Assembly: GCF_037300705.1 (NCBI RefSeq)
Contig: NZ_CP147776.1
Coordinates: forward strand, 5,214,857 to 5,278,856
Direction of reading: 5' to 3'
Source of the DNA: Massilia sp. W12
GTDB lineage: Bacteria > Pseudomonadota > Gammaproteobacteria > Burkholderiales > Burkholderiaceae_D
Length of the DNA: 64,000 nucleotides
In this document: piece after piece, positions 37,461 through 46,991 of the stretch
Layout: every line of letters begins with the position of its first letter
Numbering within the stretch: the stretch's first letter is position 1
The notes under the pieces: model-generated
What the model saw: the letters and a program-made list of their open reading frames with translations, nothing else
Database searches by the model: none
What the model was told of the DNA's origin: nothing
Made by a program: the position numbers and the translations under genes

Positions 37461-39023
37461 TCAACCCGTCGCCGTTTCAAAGCGCAGCACATTGCGGCCG
37501 GCGCGTGAAAATTCGACCCCGACCAGCACAATCGGCACGCCCTGGTTGCGGTATTTGTCAGCATAGGCGCGCGCTTGCAGCTGCTGCAACGCTGCGCCCT
37601 CCGGCTGCAATTCCACCACTTTGAATTCAAACAGATAAATCCGCTCAGGCAGCTTGACTGTCATATCGATGCGGCCATGATTGGTGGCGTCCTCCACCAC
37701 AATCTCATAACCCAGCGCCGCAAAATAGCTGTAAAACACGCTGGCGTAAAATCCCTCGTATTCGGCAATCGGATTATTCACAAACCAGTGATAGGGAATG
37801 CTGGCGAAAAAAGCTTGAAACAGCCCCTGCAGCGCCGTCAGATCGTTGCGGCTGAGCATCTGCTCCAGTTGCAAGCGCTGCCGGTTGCTTTTGCGCATAT
37901 CGCCGGTATACGCCGCCAGCAAATGGCTGTTAAGACTGATTTCGACTTCCAGATTCGGATACCCCAGCGTGTAAGCCCAGGGGCCAGAGGGTAATTGGCG
38001 CGCGGAACGGATTGTCAGATATCCGGTTTGAAACAGCAGCGCCTCGGGCGTAATCTGGTCAACGTCAAAGCTGGAAATCAGTTCGGAACCAACTTCCATG
38101 CGGGCCAGCTCAGGGGTGAAAAATCCGCTGTGCGCCATCAACCTGGTTAAAAAGGTGGGCGTGCCGGTTTCAAACCACCAGGTTTGGAACTCGCGGCGGT
38201 CAAACAAGAGCAATAAATCAAAGGGGTTATAGACCGCTTCGCCGCGCCAGTTGTAACCGTTATACCAGCGCCTTATCTGCTCCCGCTCCAAGCCTTCCAG
38301 CTCCGGCGCAAACACCGTCTCCACCTCGCGCTCGGTATAACCGCACAGGGCCGACCAAGCCGGATCCAGGGTGATATCTTTCAAATTATTCAGACCGGAA
38401 AACAGACTGACTTTGGAAAATTTGGACACCCCGGTCAGCATCACAAAGCGCAAATGCGCATCCAGCCCCTTGAGCACGCCGTACAGGGTTTTGAGCTGAT
38501 TGCGGATTGCCTGCGCCAGTTCTGACTGCTCAATATTGTCCAGAATCGGCTTGTCATATTCATCAATCAAGACCACCACGGTTTGCCCGCTTTGCTGATG
38601 CAAACGCAAAATCAAGTCACGCAAGCGTCCCCGATGATCGGTATAGCGCGCAGGCAGTGCGAATTGGCGCTCGTAATCATCGAATTGCTGTTTGACGGAG
38701 GCGTCCAAATCCTCCAGACTGTTCAAGGTGTCGCCGCTGAAGTCGATGCGCAGCACCGGATGGGGACAAGACCAATCCCATTGATCTTGGATCTCCAGCC
38801 CTTGAAACAACGCTTGATTACACTCAAAAATTTCTTTGATGCTGTCGAGCATCAGACTTTTACCAAAACGCCGGGGACGGGACAAGAAGTAATACTTACC
38901 TTGTTGAATCAAGTTGGCAAACATGCCGGTTTTATCGGCATAATAAAATCCTTCGCTGATGATATTGGACAGCGAGGAAATGCCAATCGGCAGTTTTTTG
39001 CGGTTCTGGTTCATATCAGGCAT
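37461..39023 (-). CDS. AAA-ATPase with C-terminal PD-(D/E)XK nuclease-like domain (DUF1703 type)
   Basis: The 520-aa protein has an N-terminal AAA-like P-loop in FLSRPRRFGKSLMLDSI and a Walker B-like VVVLIDEYDKPILDNI. The C-terminal part has HGRIDMTVKLPERIYLFEFKVV, the D...E-x-K core of PD-(D/E)XK superfamily 9. Such proteins are often found in many paralogous copies, are mobile, and are of unknown role, perhaps in genome defence. It is 12 bases from the helicase gene upstream on the same strand, so both may be expressed together. Confidence 0.9.
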   Translation of the reverse strand: MPDMNQNRKKLPIGISSLSNIISEGFYYADKTGMFANLIQQGKYYFLSRPRRFGKSLMLDSIKEIFECNQALFQGLEIQDQWDWSCPHPVLRIDFSGDTLNSLEDLDASVKQQFDDYERQFALPARYTDHRGRLRDLILRLHQQSGQTVVVLIDEYDKPILDNIEQSELAQAIRNQLKTLYGVLKGLDAHLRFVMLTGVSKFSKVSLFSGLNNLKDITLDPAWSALCGYTEREVETVFAPELEGLEREQIRRWYNGYNWRGEAVYNPFDLLLLFDRREFQTWWFETGTPTFLTRLMAHSGFFTPELARMEVGSELISSFDVDQITPEALLFQTGYLTIRSARQLPSGPWAYTLGYPNLEVEISLNSHLLAAYTGDMRKSNRQRLQLEQMLSRNDLTALQGLFQAFFASIPYHWFVNNPIAEYEGFYASVFYSYFAALGYEIVVEDATNHGRIDMTVKLPERIYLFEFKVVELQPEGAALQQLQARAYADKYRNQGVPIVLVGVEFSRAGRNVLRFETATG

Positions 39024-39035
39024 GGTGATCCATCA

Positions 39036-40994
39036 TCAAAGCGCATCCTTCGCCCGACTGATTATAGCTTGCGCCGGCAACTGCAGCCGCGCCAAATAGG
39101 GACTTTGCTGCGCCGCTTCCGCCGGCGTCAGCAGCCATAATTCCTGCTGCGCGCGCGTGATCGCGACATAAAAACGGTTTTCCTCTTCCCAGGCCGCCTC
39201 GCCTTTGCGCGGAAAAACGTGTTGCGCCAAAAAAGGCAGAATCACACAGGGATATTCCTTGCCTTTGATGGCGTCCACGGTGGCCAGGGTCAAGGTGTGG
39301 CGTTCTTTTTTTTGCGCCAGCTGCCATTCTGTTTCGCCCAGCCAGGCGCAAAACGCATGCACATCCTGCTGCCGCCAGGCGGCCAGCGCTTGCAAGCTGT
39401 CGAGCGTGGCGGCGACGCTGTCGGCCTGCGCCCGCTCCAGATACAAACGGCGCGCCACTTGCTGCGGCTGCAGCAGCTGGTATACATGCTGCAACACTTG
39501 CGCCGCCGGCGTATCCGGGGCCAGGCTGCGCAAATAGTCCCAGGCTTGGCGCATAGCTTGCGCTGACGGGCCGTTTTGGCGCAACAACACGCCTTCAAAA
39601 AACCAGTCCAGCGCCTGCGGCTGATTGATCAGGGTATGCCAGGATTTTTTCCACTCCTGATACTCCTCCGGCCCGTATTGCACTTCAGCATAGGTCAGCA
39701 AGGCGTCCACAATCGCTTCACGCGAACTTTTCAGCTTGACCGTATCCAGATTGCGCAAACCCGCCGCCAGCATGCCGCGCATGGCCAACACTTCCAGACG
39801 CAGCAGGAAGGATTCCATGCCGTCCACGCGCCAGGCATGGCCATGCAGCGCCAGTGCGGCTTCCAAAAACACGGATTGCCCCGGCTCGCGCAACAAAATC
39901 GCGACTTCCTCGGCCTCCCCTTCCGCCTGCAGCCAGGCGCGCAACGCTTGCACGCATTGCACCCCTGCATCTTGCGCCGTTGCGTAGCTGCGCAGATGAA
40001 TCGCGGTGCTGTCGCCCAGCATGGAGGTATTGGCTTTGCGTTTGAAATGGGACACCGCCTGCGCCAGCGTGTCGCCGTAACGGAAGCAGGCTGTGAGCGG
40101 ATATTCTTTGATGCGCGGCCAGGCCTGGCGCAAACGTTCCTGCATAAAGCTGTGATCCGCACCGCGCCAGCCATAAATCACCTGATCGCGGTCGCCGGCG
40201 CCGCAAAAAAACGCATTCCCGCGCGCCACCAGCGCCAGCAGGATGCGGCAACAGGCTTCGTTCAAATCGTGCATTTCATCGCATAGCACCATTTGCCATT
40301 GCGGCAGCTGGACTTGGACATCGGGCTGTTGCAGCAAGCGGCAGGCCAGATCAAAGCTGGCGTCGCCGGGGCCGCGAAATTCCGGCCAGTCCTCCGCCCC
40401 GCGCAGGGCCTCATACTCCAGATACCAGTGATAGCCGGTAAGCGGAATGTTCAAAGCATAGGCGCATTCTTCCGCGCTATAACCTTCGCGGTCGAGCATG
40501 GGCAGGGCCAAACGCGCTTTCAGGTTTTCCTGCAGACGCAAAAACTGATGCACCGCCAGATTGGTGAAATTGGCATCCAGATCCGGGTGATGCACGCTGT
40601 CGCAGACTTGCTCCAGCGCGCGCACGGCATACGCCTGCAAATCCTCTTCCTGCGGCAACACAGGGCATTCGCTGCCTTCCAGGTTTTGCAAAATCTGATG
40701 CGCCAGTTGTTCAAAGGTGGCGATGCGTATTTCGCGCACGCGCGCAGCAGGCACGCCGAGTTTGATCAAGCGCTGTTGCATCACATCGCGCGCGGCCTCG
40801 GTCATGGTGAGGGCTAAAATCGACTGCGCCGGCACGCCGCGCACCAGCGATTCGGCGATGCGCAACGCCAGCGTGGTGGTTTTGGCCGCGCCTGCATTGG
40901 CTTGAATCAGGATTTCGCGCTGGGTTGCGCATTGAATCGCGCTTTGTTCAGCGGTGGGCGTAATGCCGCGCGGACGGAATTTCGGGGTTTGCAT
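39036..40994 (-). CDS. UvrD/REP-type superfamily 1 helicase
   Basis: The 652-aa protein has motif I ANAGAAKTTTLALR, motif II MVLCDEMHDLNEA, motif III GAGDRDQVIYGWRGA, a motif V region LATVDAIKGKEYPCVIL, and motif VI YVAITRAQQELWLL. It lacks a recognisable nuclease domain and is shorter than UvrD (about 720 aa). It is a DNA translocase or helicase in repair or defence. It is followed at 12 bases by the AAA/PD-(D/E)XK gene, a pairing that could be functional. Confidence 0.9.
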   Translation of the reverse strand: MQTPKFRPRGITPTAEQSAIQCATQREILIQANAGAAKTTTLALRIAESLVRGVPAQSILALTMTEAARDVMQQRLIKLGVPAARVREIRIATFEQLAHQILQNLEGSECPVLPQEEDLQAYAVRALEQVCDSVHHPDLDANFTNLAVHQFLRLQENLKARLALPMLDREGYSAEECAYALNIPLTGYHWYLEYEALRGAEDWPEFRGPGDASFDLACRLLQQPDVQVQLPQWQMVLCDEMHDLNEACCRILLALVARGNAFFCGAGDRDQVIYGWRGADHSFMQERLRQAWPRIKEYPLTACFRYGDTLAQAVSHFKRKANTSMLGDSTAIHLRSYATAQDAGVQCVQALRAWLQAEGEAEEVAILLREPGQSVFLEAALALHGHAWRVDGMESFLLRLEVLAMRGMLAAGLRNLDTVKLKSSREAIVDALLTYAEVQYGPEEYQEWKKSWHTLINQPQALDWFFEGVLLRQNGPSAQAMRQAWDYLRSLAPDTPAAQVLQHVYQLLQPQQVARRLYLERAQADSVAATLDSLQALAAWRQQDVHAFCAWLGETEWQLAQKKERHTLTLATVDAIKGKEYPCVILPFLAQHVFPRKGEAAWEEENRFYVAITRAQQELWLLTPAEAAQQSPYLARLQLPAQAIISRAKDAL

Positions 40995-41261
40995 GGTTCA
41001 AGCTGACGCCGGGATAAACAAAGCCGCTATCATCGCACAGCCAGACGCCATCACACTTCGTATCGCAACATCCGCCCGCTCTGTTGCGCCAAACCATGCC
41101 TGCGCTATGGAAAAATCAATCCAAAGCGCACAAGCCGGCTGACACATTGGCCTCCAGTCAAGCACACCCTTTTCCCGCCGTCAGCTTTGTGGGATACTGG
41201 CCTTCCCCCGCCCAGCCGGGCATGCATCTGCGTCGTGTTGCACCCATTCAAAGGAAGCATG

Positions 41262-43514
41262 ATGAGCCAGCAGACTGTTTTCACCCACGTAGGCTTGTAT
41301 GGACAGACCGCGCAGGAAGCGCCGGACCGCCCCGGCCCTATCCCGCAAGATTTCACTTTTAATTCCCTGGTCGGCTGTGCGCTCGATAGCGCAGGCCGGG
41401 TCTGGGTGTGCGATACCGGCAACGACCGCGTGCTGGTGCTGGATCAGCAATTAGGCCAGATCCTGCGCGTGCTGAATTTCCCGCAGGCCGGGGCCAAAGG
41501 CGGCGGCGGCGTGCATTTCCGCATGCCCTTCCATGTCTGCCGCCATCCGGTGAAAAATCTGATGTACATCACCGATATGGGCAATTCGCGCGTGGTGGTG
41601 ATGGAATATGACGCCAAACAGATCAGCTTTTCGCATGTATTCGGCAATGTGCTGTCAAATGGCGGCCTGCCCTTGCAAGATCCGAATGGGATTACCGTGG
41701 TGCGCGACGCCAAGGGCAAGTATTTTGTGCATGTGAATGATGAATTTTTCCATACCCCGGCTGATCCGCGCCGCAACCGCTGCGTGCGCTTCACCGAGGC
41801 GGGCGAGTATGTGAATGAATTCCGCACCATGATCAATCCGGATGGCACGCGCCATGATTTGTACTGGCCGCAGGGCTTGAGTTCGGATCATCGCGGCAAT
41901 CTGTATCTGGCCAATACCGGCAGTTATGAGATTTTGAAGTGCGACGCCAACGCCAAAGTGGATGCGGATTATTGCATCCATGCCGAAAGACCGGTGGTGC
42001 AACACCGCTTCGGCCAGCCGCGCGGCATGGGGACGATGAATATCATGCGCGATGTCAGCGTGGTTGGCGAATATGTGTTCGTGCCCGATCAAACCCTGAA
42101 CACAATTTCGGTGTATGACCTGGATGGCCGTTTGCTGACCCATTTATGCGGCGTCAAGCGGGTCTGGAACCATGGCAATATCACGCTGAATTCACCGACC
42201 GACCCGGTATATTACTTTGAAGAAAATAATATGCTGCTCAATCCGTATGTGATTTGCGGCGGCGAGGCGCCGGATATCTACTATGTCACGGAACCCTTCA
42301 CTTCGCGTTTGCTGAAATTGCGCATCCCGCAGATGAAGGGAAAAATGGCGCAAATGAGTTTGCTGGGCGCACTTGGCGCGCGCCGCAATCAGCCGGGTGA
42401 CGCGCATACCGATCCGCAATTCAATGTGGTCAGCGCGGTCGAGGAATTTAAACCGCAACGGCTGTTGAAACCGACCGTGCTGGGCAATCCGGCGCAGGAG
42501 TGGCAAACCCTGCAAGAGTTGCCGCCCTGGTTTAAATACAATCCCTGGGAGTGGGCGTATCTGGCCTGGGCGGCGGTCAGCACCAGCCTGTACGCCGCCA
42601 GCGCCGGGATCTGGATGGATTATTGGCTCAGCCTGGGCCAAAAGCAGCAGGCGCGCAGCCTGCGCTTGAATCTGGACGCGGGCAATTGGGCGCTGCGCGC
42701 CTATCTGGAAGAAAAAGACGGTTTTCAGCCGGTGCGCGAGCCGATTCAATTCGGCCCCTTCGCAGCGGGCAATATCTCGCTCACGCTGCATTACCCGCAA
42801 CAGCCTTTGTTGGGGCAAATCTGTCCCGGCACCCCGATTTTGCTGACAGCGAATTTTGATTTCGGCATGGTTTCGATGTATCAGCTGACGCCTTCCGGCA
42901 GCTGGATCAATTACGGCCTGCCGTTTGGCATCTATGGTCAGGCCGATGGTTGCATGCGCGGGCCGCAAGGGATGGCGGTGAGCGATGATGGCCAGATTTT
43001 CATCGCCGACTCTTTAAACGACCGCATCGCCAAATGGCAATTGCTGCAAACCGGGCAAGTGGTGTTCATCAAAAACTTTGTCTGGCAAGCTGAGCACAAA
43101 GGGCCGCAACGCGTGTTCACCCCGGTCGATGTGGCGCTGGATGGCGCGCGCCGACTGTTTGTCACTGATCAATTCAATAACCGGATTTGCGTCTTTGATA
43201 TGCAGGGCAATTCGCTGTGGAGTTATGGGCGTGAGGGCTATTGGCAGGAGGGGCAGCCGGATGGCGACCATTTCATGCTGCCGACCAGTCTGGCGATTGA
43301 TGAGGAATTTTTGATTTTGAATGATTTGGTCAATCGCGCCCTGAAGCTGTTCCGCATCCGTGAAAAAACCTTGGAATTCATGGGCGGGATATCGCTGTTC
43401 AAGCTGCATTTGCAGGATGGCGGCGTATGGATGCCTTACTTCATGTGCGCGCGCGACGGCGAGGTGTATATCGCTGATTCGACGTATAACGTGGTGCAGG
43501 TGTTCAGGTATTGA
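41262..43514 (+). CDS. large NHL-repeat protein
   Basis: The 750-aa protein starts at the second of two adjacent ATGs, with AAGGA 6 bases upstream. It has NHL-type beta-propeller strands: CALDSAGRVWVCDTGNDRVLV, MYITDMGNSRVVVMEY, NGITVVRDAKGKYFVHV, IFIADSLNDRIAKWQ, LFVTDQFNNRICVFD, EVYIADSTYNVVQVF. A middle segment (about 440-520) with AAVSTSLYAASAGIWMDYWL is not propeller-like. There is no signal peptide. Probably a scaffold or binding protein; no enzyme motif is seen. Confidence 0.85.
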   Translation: MSQQTVFTHVGLYGQTAQEAPDRPGPIPQDFTFNSLVGCALDSAGRVWVCDTGNDRVLVLDQQLGQILRVLNFPQAGAKGGGGVHFRMPFHVCRHPVKNLMYITDMGNSRVVVMEYDAKQISFSHVFGNVLSNGGLPLQDPNGITVVRDAKGKYFVHVNDEFFHTPADPRRNRCVRFTEAGEYVNEFRTMINPDGTRHDLYWPQGLSSDHRGNLYLANTGSYEILKCDANAKVDADYCIHAERPVVQHRFGQPRGMGTMNIMRDVSVVGEYVFVPDQTLNTISVYDLDGRLLTHLCGVKRVWNHGNITLNSPTDPVYYFEENNMLLNPYVICGGEAPDIYYVTEPFTSRLLKLRIPQMKGKMAQMSLLGALGARRNQPGDAHTDPQFNVVSAVEEFKPQRLLKPTVLGNPAQEWQTLQELPPWFKYNPWEWAYLAWAAVSTSLYAASAGIWMDYWLSLGQKQQARSLRLNLDAGNWALRAYLEEKDGFQPVREPIQFGPFAAGNISLTLHYPQQPLLGQICPGTPILLTANFDFGMVSMYQLTPSGSWINYGLPFGIYGQADGCMRGPQGMAVSDDGQIFIADSLNDRIAKWQLLQTGQVVFIKNFVWQAEHKGPQRVFTPVDVALDGARRLFVTDQFNNRICVFDMQGNSLWSYGREGYWQEGQPDGDHFMLPTSLAIDEEFLILNDLVNRALKLFRIREKTLEFMGGISLFKLHLQDGGVWMPYFMCARDGEVYIADSTYNVVQVFRY

Positions 43515-43635
43515 GTTGATCTCGTGTCATCATGGCAAATACGGCCCGGCATATGTTGGCGGGTCGAGCCTGAGGCTTTGGCAAGGACGGTAAAGAAGGT
43601 CATGAGGTAAAGTCGCATCAAGGGCCTAGCTTGTT

Positions 43636-43872
43636 TTACGCAGACTTGATGAGTGTTGCGTAGTCTTGCAGAACTGGATTTTTCTCGCGCTCTTGTAGAT
43701 AAGCCAGTCGTAACTCGGATGCCAATGTTGAGTATCGGAATAACTCTTCTTCGATCCAAGGGAGCATAGGATCATCTTCATCACCGTGTTCTAACTGCTG
43801 TTCCAGCAAGTGTATTTTGTCATCAATGGCGGTGATGATAAGCATCATATTAATGATATCTACTGAGAACAT
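43636..43872 (-). CDS. tsi2: Tsi2-like immunity protein
   Basis: The 78-aa all-helical, acidic protein starts 1 base after the stop of the Tse2-like toxin gene, so the two are coupled. The pattern, a first helix NMMLIITAIDDKIHLLEQQL, an acidic turn GDEDDP, and a second helix WIEEELFRYSTLASELRLAY, parallels my memory of P. aeruginosa Tsi2 (77 aa, two-helix dimer). In that system it binds and neutralises Tse2 in the cytoplasm. An in-frame upstream ATG would overlap the toxin. Lower GC than neighbours. Confidence 0.8.
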   Translation of the reverse strand: MFSVDIINMMLIITAIDDKIHLLEQQLEHGDEDDPMLPWIEEELFRYSTLASELRLAYLQEREKNPVLQDYATLIKSA

Positions 43873-43873
43873 T

Positions 43874-44341
43874 TTACATTCCACTTTCACTGTTTTTTGC
43901 CAGTTCAACGGCTCTTGCGAGCGCCGCCCGGGCCAAATTATCTAATGCTCCCTTGTATGCATCCAAGCGCATCAGGCGGGCTTTCGGCTCTATCTGATAG
44001 TGATCAGCTTTGAATCTTTCGTTATAGCCGGTAAAACGAAGAATCAGTGAATCAGGGGCCTGAGTACCTTTGGGGATTGTGAAGCTGAGCCAACCTTTTG
44101 TCTTAAATACCCCAGGTTTATCAAATAAAGAAGTTCCTTTTCCACTTTGGACCCACAACTCTCCATCATCTCCGACAAATGGCTGAGTATCAGGCTTACG
44201 AAAAGAGCCATTTGGAAGCTCTTTTTCTTCAAAGTCGGGGTATAAAATCTCAGGCGCAGGCTGAGACTCAATGATTGGTCCCATCGGAAACTGCTCAACT
44301 CTTATAGAGCGATAAAGATCTAATTCAGTTAACGCCACCAT
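43874..44341 (-). CDS. tse2: Tse2-family ADP-ribosyltransferase toxin
   Basis: The 155-aa protein aligns by eye with P. aeruginosa Tse2: ELDLYRSI near the start, GKGTSLFDKPGVFK (Tse2 has GTSVFDRAGV), then FTIPKGTQAPDSL and GYNERFKADHYQIEP (Tse2 has SYNKRLQATHYTIMP). Residues matching those important for Tse2 toxicity are kept (Thr70, Ser71, His114). Tse2 is a cytoplasmic-acting type VI effector with an ADP-ribosyltransferase-like fold. The gene lies before its immunity gene in the usual order. No T6SS gene is in the window. Confidence 0.85.
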   Translation of the reverse strand: MVALTELDLYRSIRVEQFPMGPIIESQPAPEILYPDFEEKELPNGSFRKPDTQPFVGDDGELWVQSGKGTSLFDKPGVFKTKGWLSFTIPKGTQAPDSLILRFTGYNERFKADHYQIEPKARLMRLDAYKGALDNLARAALARAVELAKNSESGM

Positions 44342-44498
44342 ATCCTCCTTGGTTAAAAGCTCTCGCTATGATGTGACAGCACAAACAATGCTTAGGCCTA
44401 TCTCCCCTATGTCAGTTGAAGGGCCGAGGGATTAGAAATGTGTTTCGGCAAATAAAACACGAGAGGAATTGTGTTTTAGGTTGTCGTAATCATTGATT

Positions 44499-45554
44499 TC
44501 ACTCCACCGTCGCCAACTTCCAAAAACCCGCCGCCACCAGTCTGGGCCGCAACAGCGGCTGCCAGATGCGGCTGACGAACAGCCTTTGTTGCGGCGTCAT
44601 ATCGCCGCCGGGCAGGTTGCGGTTAGGGCTTTGCGCCGGGTCATAGCTGCGGCAGGCCAGGCGCCAGCCGCTGCTTTCCTGTTCCAGCAACTGCTTTTGC
44701 AAGCCGTCAAACACAGAGCGGTATGGCTGGCTGCGGCGCGGCGGCGTCAATTCCTGTTCAGGATGTTGCCGGCGCAGCTGTTGAAAATCCTGCCAGATGC
44801 GCCATTCTTCGCGCAATTGGCTGATTTGCTGCAAGAACAGGCTGTTTTGCGAGATGTGCGCAGCAGCGGAAATGCGTGCTTGCGCTTGTGGCGCACAAAA
44901 ACAGTCAAACAGCGCTAACAAGGCTTCGTGGGTTGGGCGCAAACGGTATTCTTCCAGCAGCAGGATGAAGAGAGCGTCCGGATTGACCGCGCGCACGCAA
45001 TATTGCCACAATGCAATCGCAGCTTCGCCGCCGTTGCGCGCAAGCGCAAGTAAATCCGTATCCAGTTGCACAGTGCTGGCCAGCGGCGCCGGCGGCAAGC
45101 CGGCATCCCGCTCAGCGACGCGCTTCGCATTCCAGGTCTGCTGCGATTCCTGCAGCAAGGCCATCATCTCATCCATCTCCGGCGCGGCAAGTTCGGCTGC
45201 GGCTTCCTCTTCACGCTCAGCGACGCGCGCCGCATTCCAGGTCTGTTGCGATTCCTGCAGCAAGGCCATCATCTCATCCATCTCCGGCGCGGCAAGTTCG
45301 GCTTCGGCCTGCGCTTCGCGCTCAGCGACGCGCGCCGCATTCCAGGTCTGCTGCGATTCCTGCAGCAAGGCCATCATCTCATCCATTTCCGGCGCGGCAA
45401 GTTCGGCTTCGGCCTGCGCTTCGCGCTCGGCAATGCGGGCGGCATTCCAGCTTTGCTGTGACTCTTGCAGCAGGGAAAGCATCTCCGCCATCTCAGCGGG
45501 GGCCGGTTCGGGCAGCTCGGCGGCTGCAGGAAGCTGTGGGTTGGAGTGAGTCAT
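44499..45554 (-). CDS. protein with four 35-residue helical repeats, unknown function
   Basis: This is a 351-aa protein from the ATG giving MTHSNPQLPAAAELPEP. Residues 20 to about 159 are four tandem 35-residue units built on EMDEMMALLQESQQTWNAA, which look amphipathic and coiled-coil-prone; the last unit diverges at its end. The C-terminal half (about 165-351) is a helical domain with NPDALFILLLEEYRLRPTHE and LREEWRIWQDFQQLRR. There is no signal peptide. Family not recognised. It lies between the toxin pair and hslU. Confidence 0.75.
   Translation of the reverse strand: MTHSNPQLPAAAELPEPAPAEMAEMLSLLQESQQSWNAARIAEREAQAEAELAAPEMDEMMALLQESQQTWNAARVAEREAQAEAELAAPEMDEMMALLQESQQTWNAARVAEREEEAAAELAAPEMDEMMALLQESQQTWNAKRVAERDAGLPPAPLASTVQLDTDLLALARNGGEAAIALWQYCVRAVNPDALFILLLEEYRLRPTHEALLALFDCFCAPQAQARISAAAHISQNSLFLQQISQLREEWRIWQDFQQLRRQHPEQELTPPRRSQPYRSVFDGLQKQLLEQESSGWRLACRSYDPAQSPNRNLPGGDMTPQQRLFVSRIWQPLLRPRLVAAGFWKLATVE
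45105..45497 (-). repeat. 105-bp coding tandem repeat, nearly four units
   Basis: The segment CAAGGCCATCATC recurs at 45156, 45261 and 45366, an exact 105-base period, with a diverged fourth copy at 45471. The period is a multiple of three, so the frame is kept when units are gained or lost. The units are close to identical at the DNA level, suggesting recent expansion. Confidence 0.88.
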
Positions 45555-45615
45555 GGCAAGTCTGGCGTGATCATCGCGCCCGGAGAATGGCGCATCAATA
45601 TGGAGCGGGTGTGGA

Positions 45616-45640
45616 AGCGCGCAGCCTGAGGCTGCGCGCT
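45616..45640 (-). terminator. hairpin after hslU, probable terminator
   Basis: An eleven-base stem, AGCGCGCAGCC / GGCTGCGCGCT, with a three-base loop, starting 7 bases past the hslU stop. There is no long T run on the minus strand, so efficiency is uncertain. Confidence 0.55.
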
Positions 45641-45646
45641 GATCTG

Positions 45647-46981
45647 TCACAGTACGTAACGTGACATGTCTTCGTTGACCGAGAGCGCTTGCAAACGCTG
45701 GTCAACATAAGCGGCGTCAATCGCCAGCAGCTGGTCTTTGGCGTCAGCGGCGGAGTAAGAAATTTCTTCCAGCAGCTTTTCCATGACCGTGTACAAACGG
45801 CGCGCGCCGATATTCTCGGTGCGTTCATTCACCGCAAACGCGATTTCCGCCAGGCGCTTGATGCCATCTTCGCGGAATTCGAGTTGCACGCCCTCTGTCG
45901 CTAACAGCGCTTGATATTGCTTGGTCAGGCAGGCGTCGGTGCTGGTCAGAATGCGCTCAAAATCGGCAGAGGAGAGCGATTCCAATTCCACCCGGATCGG
46001 GAAACGGCCTTGTAATTCCGGGATCAGATCGGACGGCTTGGCCAGATGGAAGGCGCCGGAAGCGATGAATAAAATATGATCGGTTTTGATCATGCCGTAC
46101 TTGGTGTTGACGGTCGCGCCTTCGACTAAGGGCAGCAAATCGCGCTGCACCCCGGCGCGCGAAACATCCGCGCCGCCGACTTCGCTGCGGCTGGCGATTT
46201 TGTCGATTTCATCCAAAAACACGATGCCGTTTTGTTCTACATTGTGAATCGCGCGCTGTTTCAAGTCGTCTTCATTGATCAGCTTGGCGGCTTCTTCTTC
46301 CACCAGCAGCTTCATGGCGTCGCGGATTTTCATCTTGCGCGCTTTTTTGCGGCCACTGCCCAGCCCGGAAAACATGCTCTTGATCTGCTCAGTCATTTCT
46401 TCCATGCCGGGCGGGGCCATGATTTCCATTTGTGCGGCAGGTTCGGCGACTTCGATTTCGATTTCCTTGTCATCCAACAAGCCTTCGCGCAGACGTTTGC
46501 GGAAAGTCTGGCGGGTGGCGCTTTCTTCACCCGATTTTTCTTCGCTGCTGTGAAAGCCGAAGTCGCGCGGCATCGGCGCCAGGATATCGAGCACGCGGTC
46601 TTCTGCCGCATCTTCCGCGCGCATTTGCACGCGCTTGAGTTCGGCGCTGCGGGTTTGCTTCACGCCGATGTCGATCAGATCGCGGATGATTGTGTCCACA
46701 TCGCGCCCGACATAGCCGACTTCGGTGAATTTGGTGGCTTCCACTTTGATGAAAGGGGCGTCCGCCAGTTTGGCCAGGCGGCGCGCGATTTCGGTTTTGC
46801 CAACCCCGGTCGGCCCTATCATCAGGATGTTTTTCGGGGTGATTTCGTGGCGCAGCGGTTCATCCACTTGCTGCCGGCGCCAGCGGTTGCGCAGCGCAAT
46901 CGCGACGGCGCGCTTGGCTTGGGCTTGCCCGACCACATGTTTATCCAGTTCGGACACGATTTCTGCAGGTGTCATATCCAT
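45647..46981 (-). CDS. hslU: ATP-dependent protease ATPase subunit HslU
   Basis: This 444-aa AAA+ unfoldase forms hexamers that feed substrates to the HslV peptidase. Motifs are the Walker [17 protein letters not shown], the pore-loop region GYVGRDVDT, Walker [14 protein letters not shown], and the sensor region around [13 protein letters not shown]. The I domain (about residues 110-240) is present, and the C-terminus ends SRYVL, close to the usual EDLSRFIL-type tail that docks into HslV. It starts 10 bases after hslV. Cytoplasmic protein quality control, usually under heat-shock control. Confidence 0.97.
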   Translation of the reverse strand: MDMTPAEIVSELDKHVVGQAQAKRAVAIALRNRWRRQQVDEPLRHEITPKNILMIGPTGVGKTEIARRLAKLADAPFIKVEATKFTEVGYVGRDVDTIIRDLIDIGVKQTRSAELKRVQMRAEDAAEDRVLDILAPMPRDFGFHSSEEKSGEESATRQTFRKRLREGLLDDKEIEIEVAEPAAQMEIMAPPGMEEMTEQIKSMFSGLGSGRKKARKMKIRDAMKLLVEEEAAKLINEDDLKQRAIHNVEQNGIVFLDEIDKIASRSEVGGADVSRAGVQRDLLPLVEGATVNTKYGMIKTDHILFIASGAFHLAKPSDLIPELQGRFPIRVELESLSSADFERILTSTDACLTKQYQALLATEGVQLEFREDGIKRLAEIAFAVNERTENIGARRLYTVMEKLLEEISYSAADAKDQLLAIDAAYVDQRLQALSVNEDMSRYVL

Positions 46982-46991
46982 GGCGCCAGTC

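Noticed and set aside
43636-44341. Toxin-immunity pair as part of the cassette array
   Set aside because: No attC on either side and both genes on the minus strand, far from the array.
45105-45497. 105-bp direct repeats as a CRISPR array
   Set aside because: No alternating spacers; the repeats abut, keep the reading frame, and encode a 35-residue unit.
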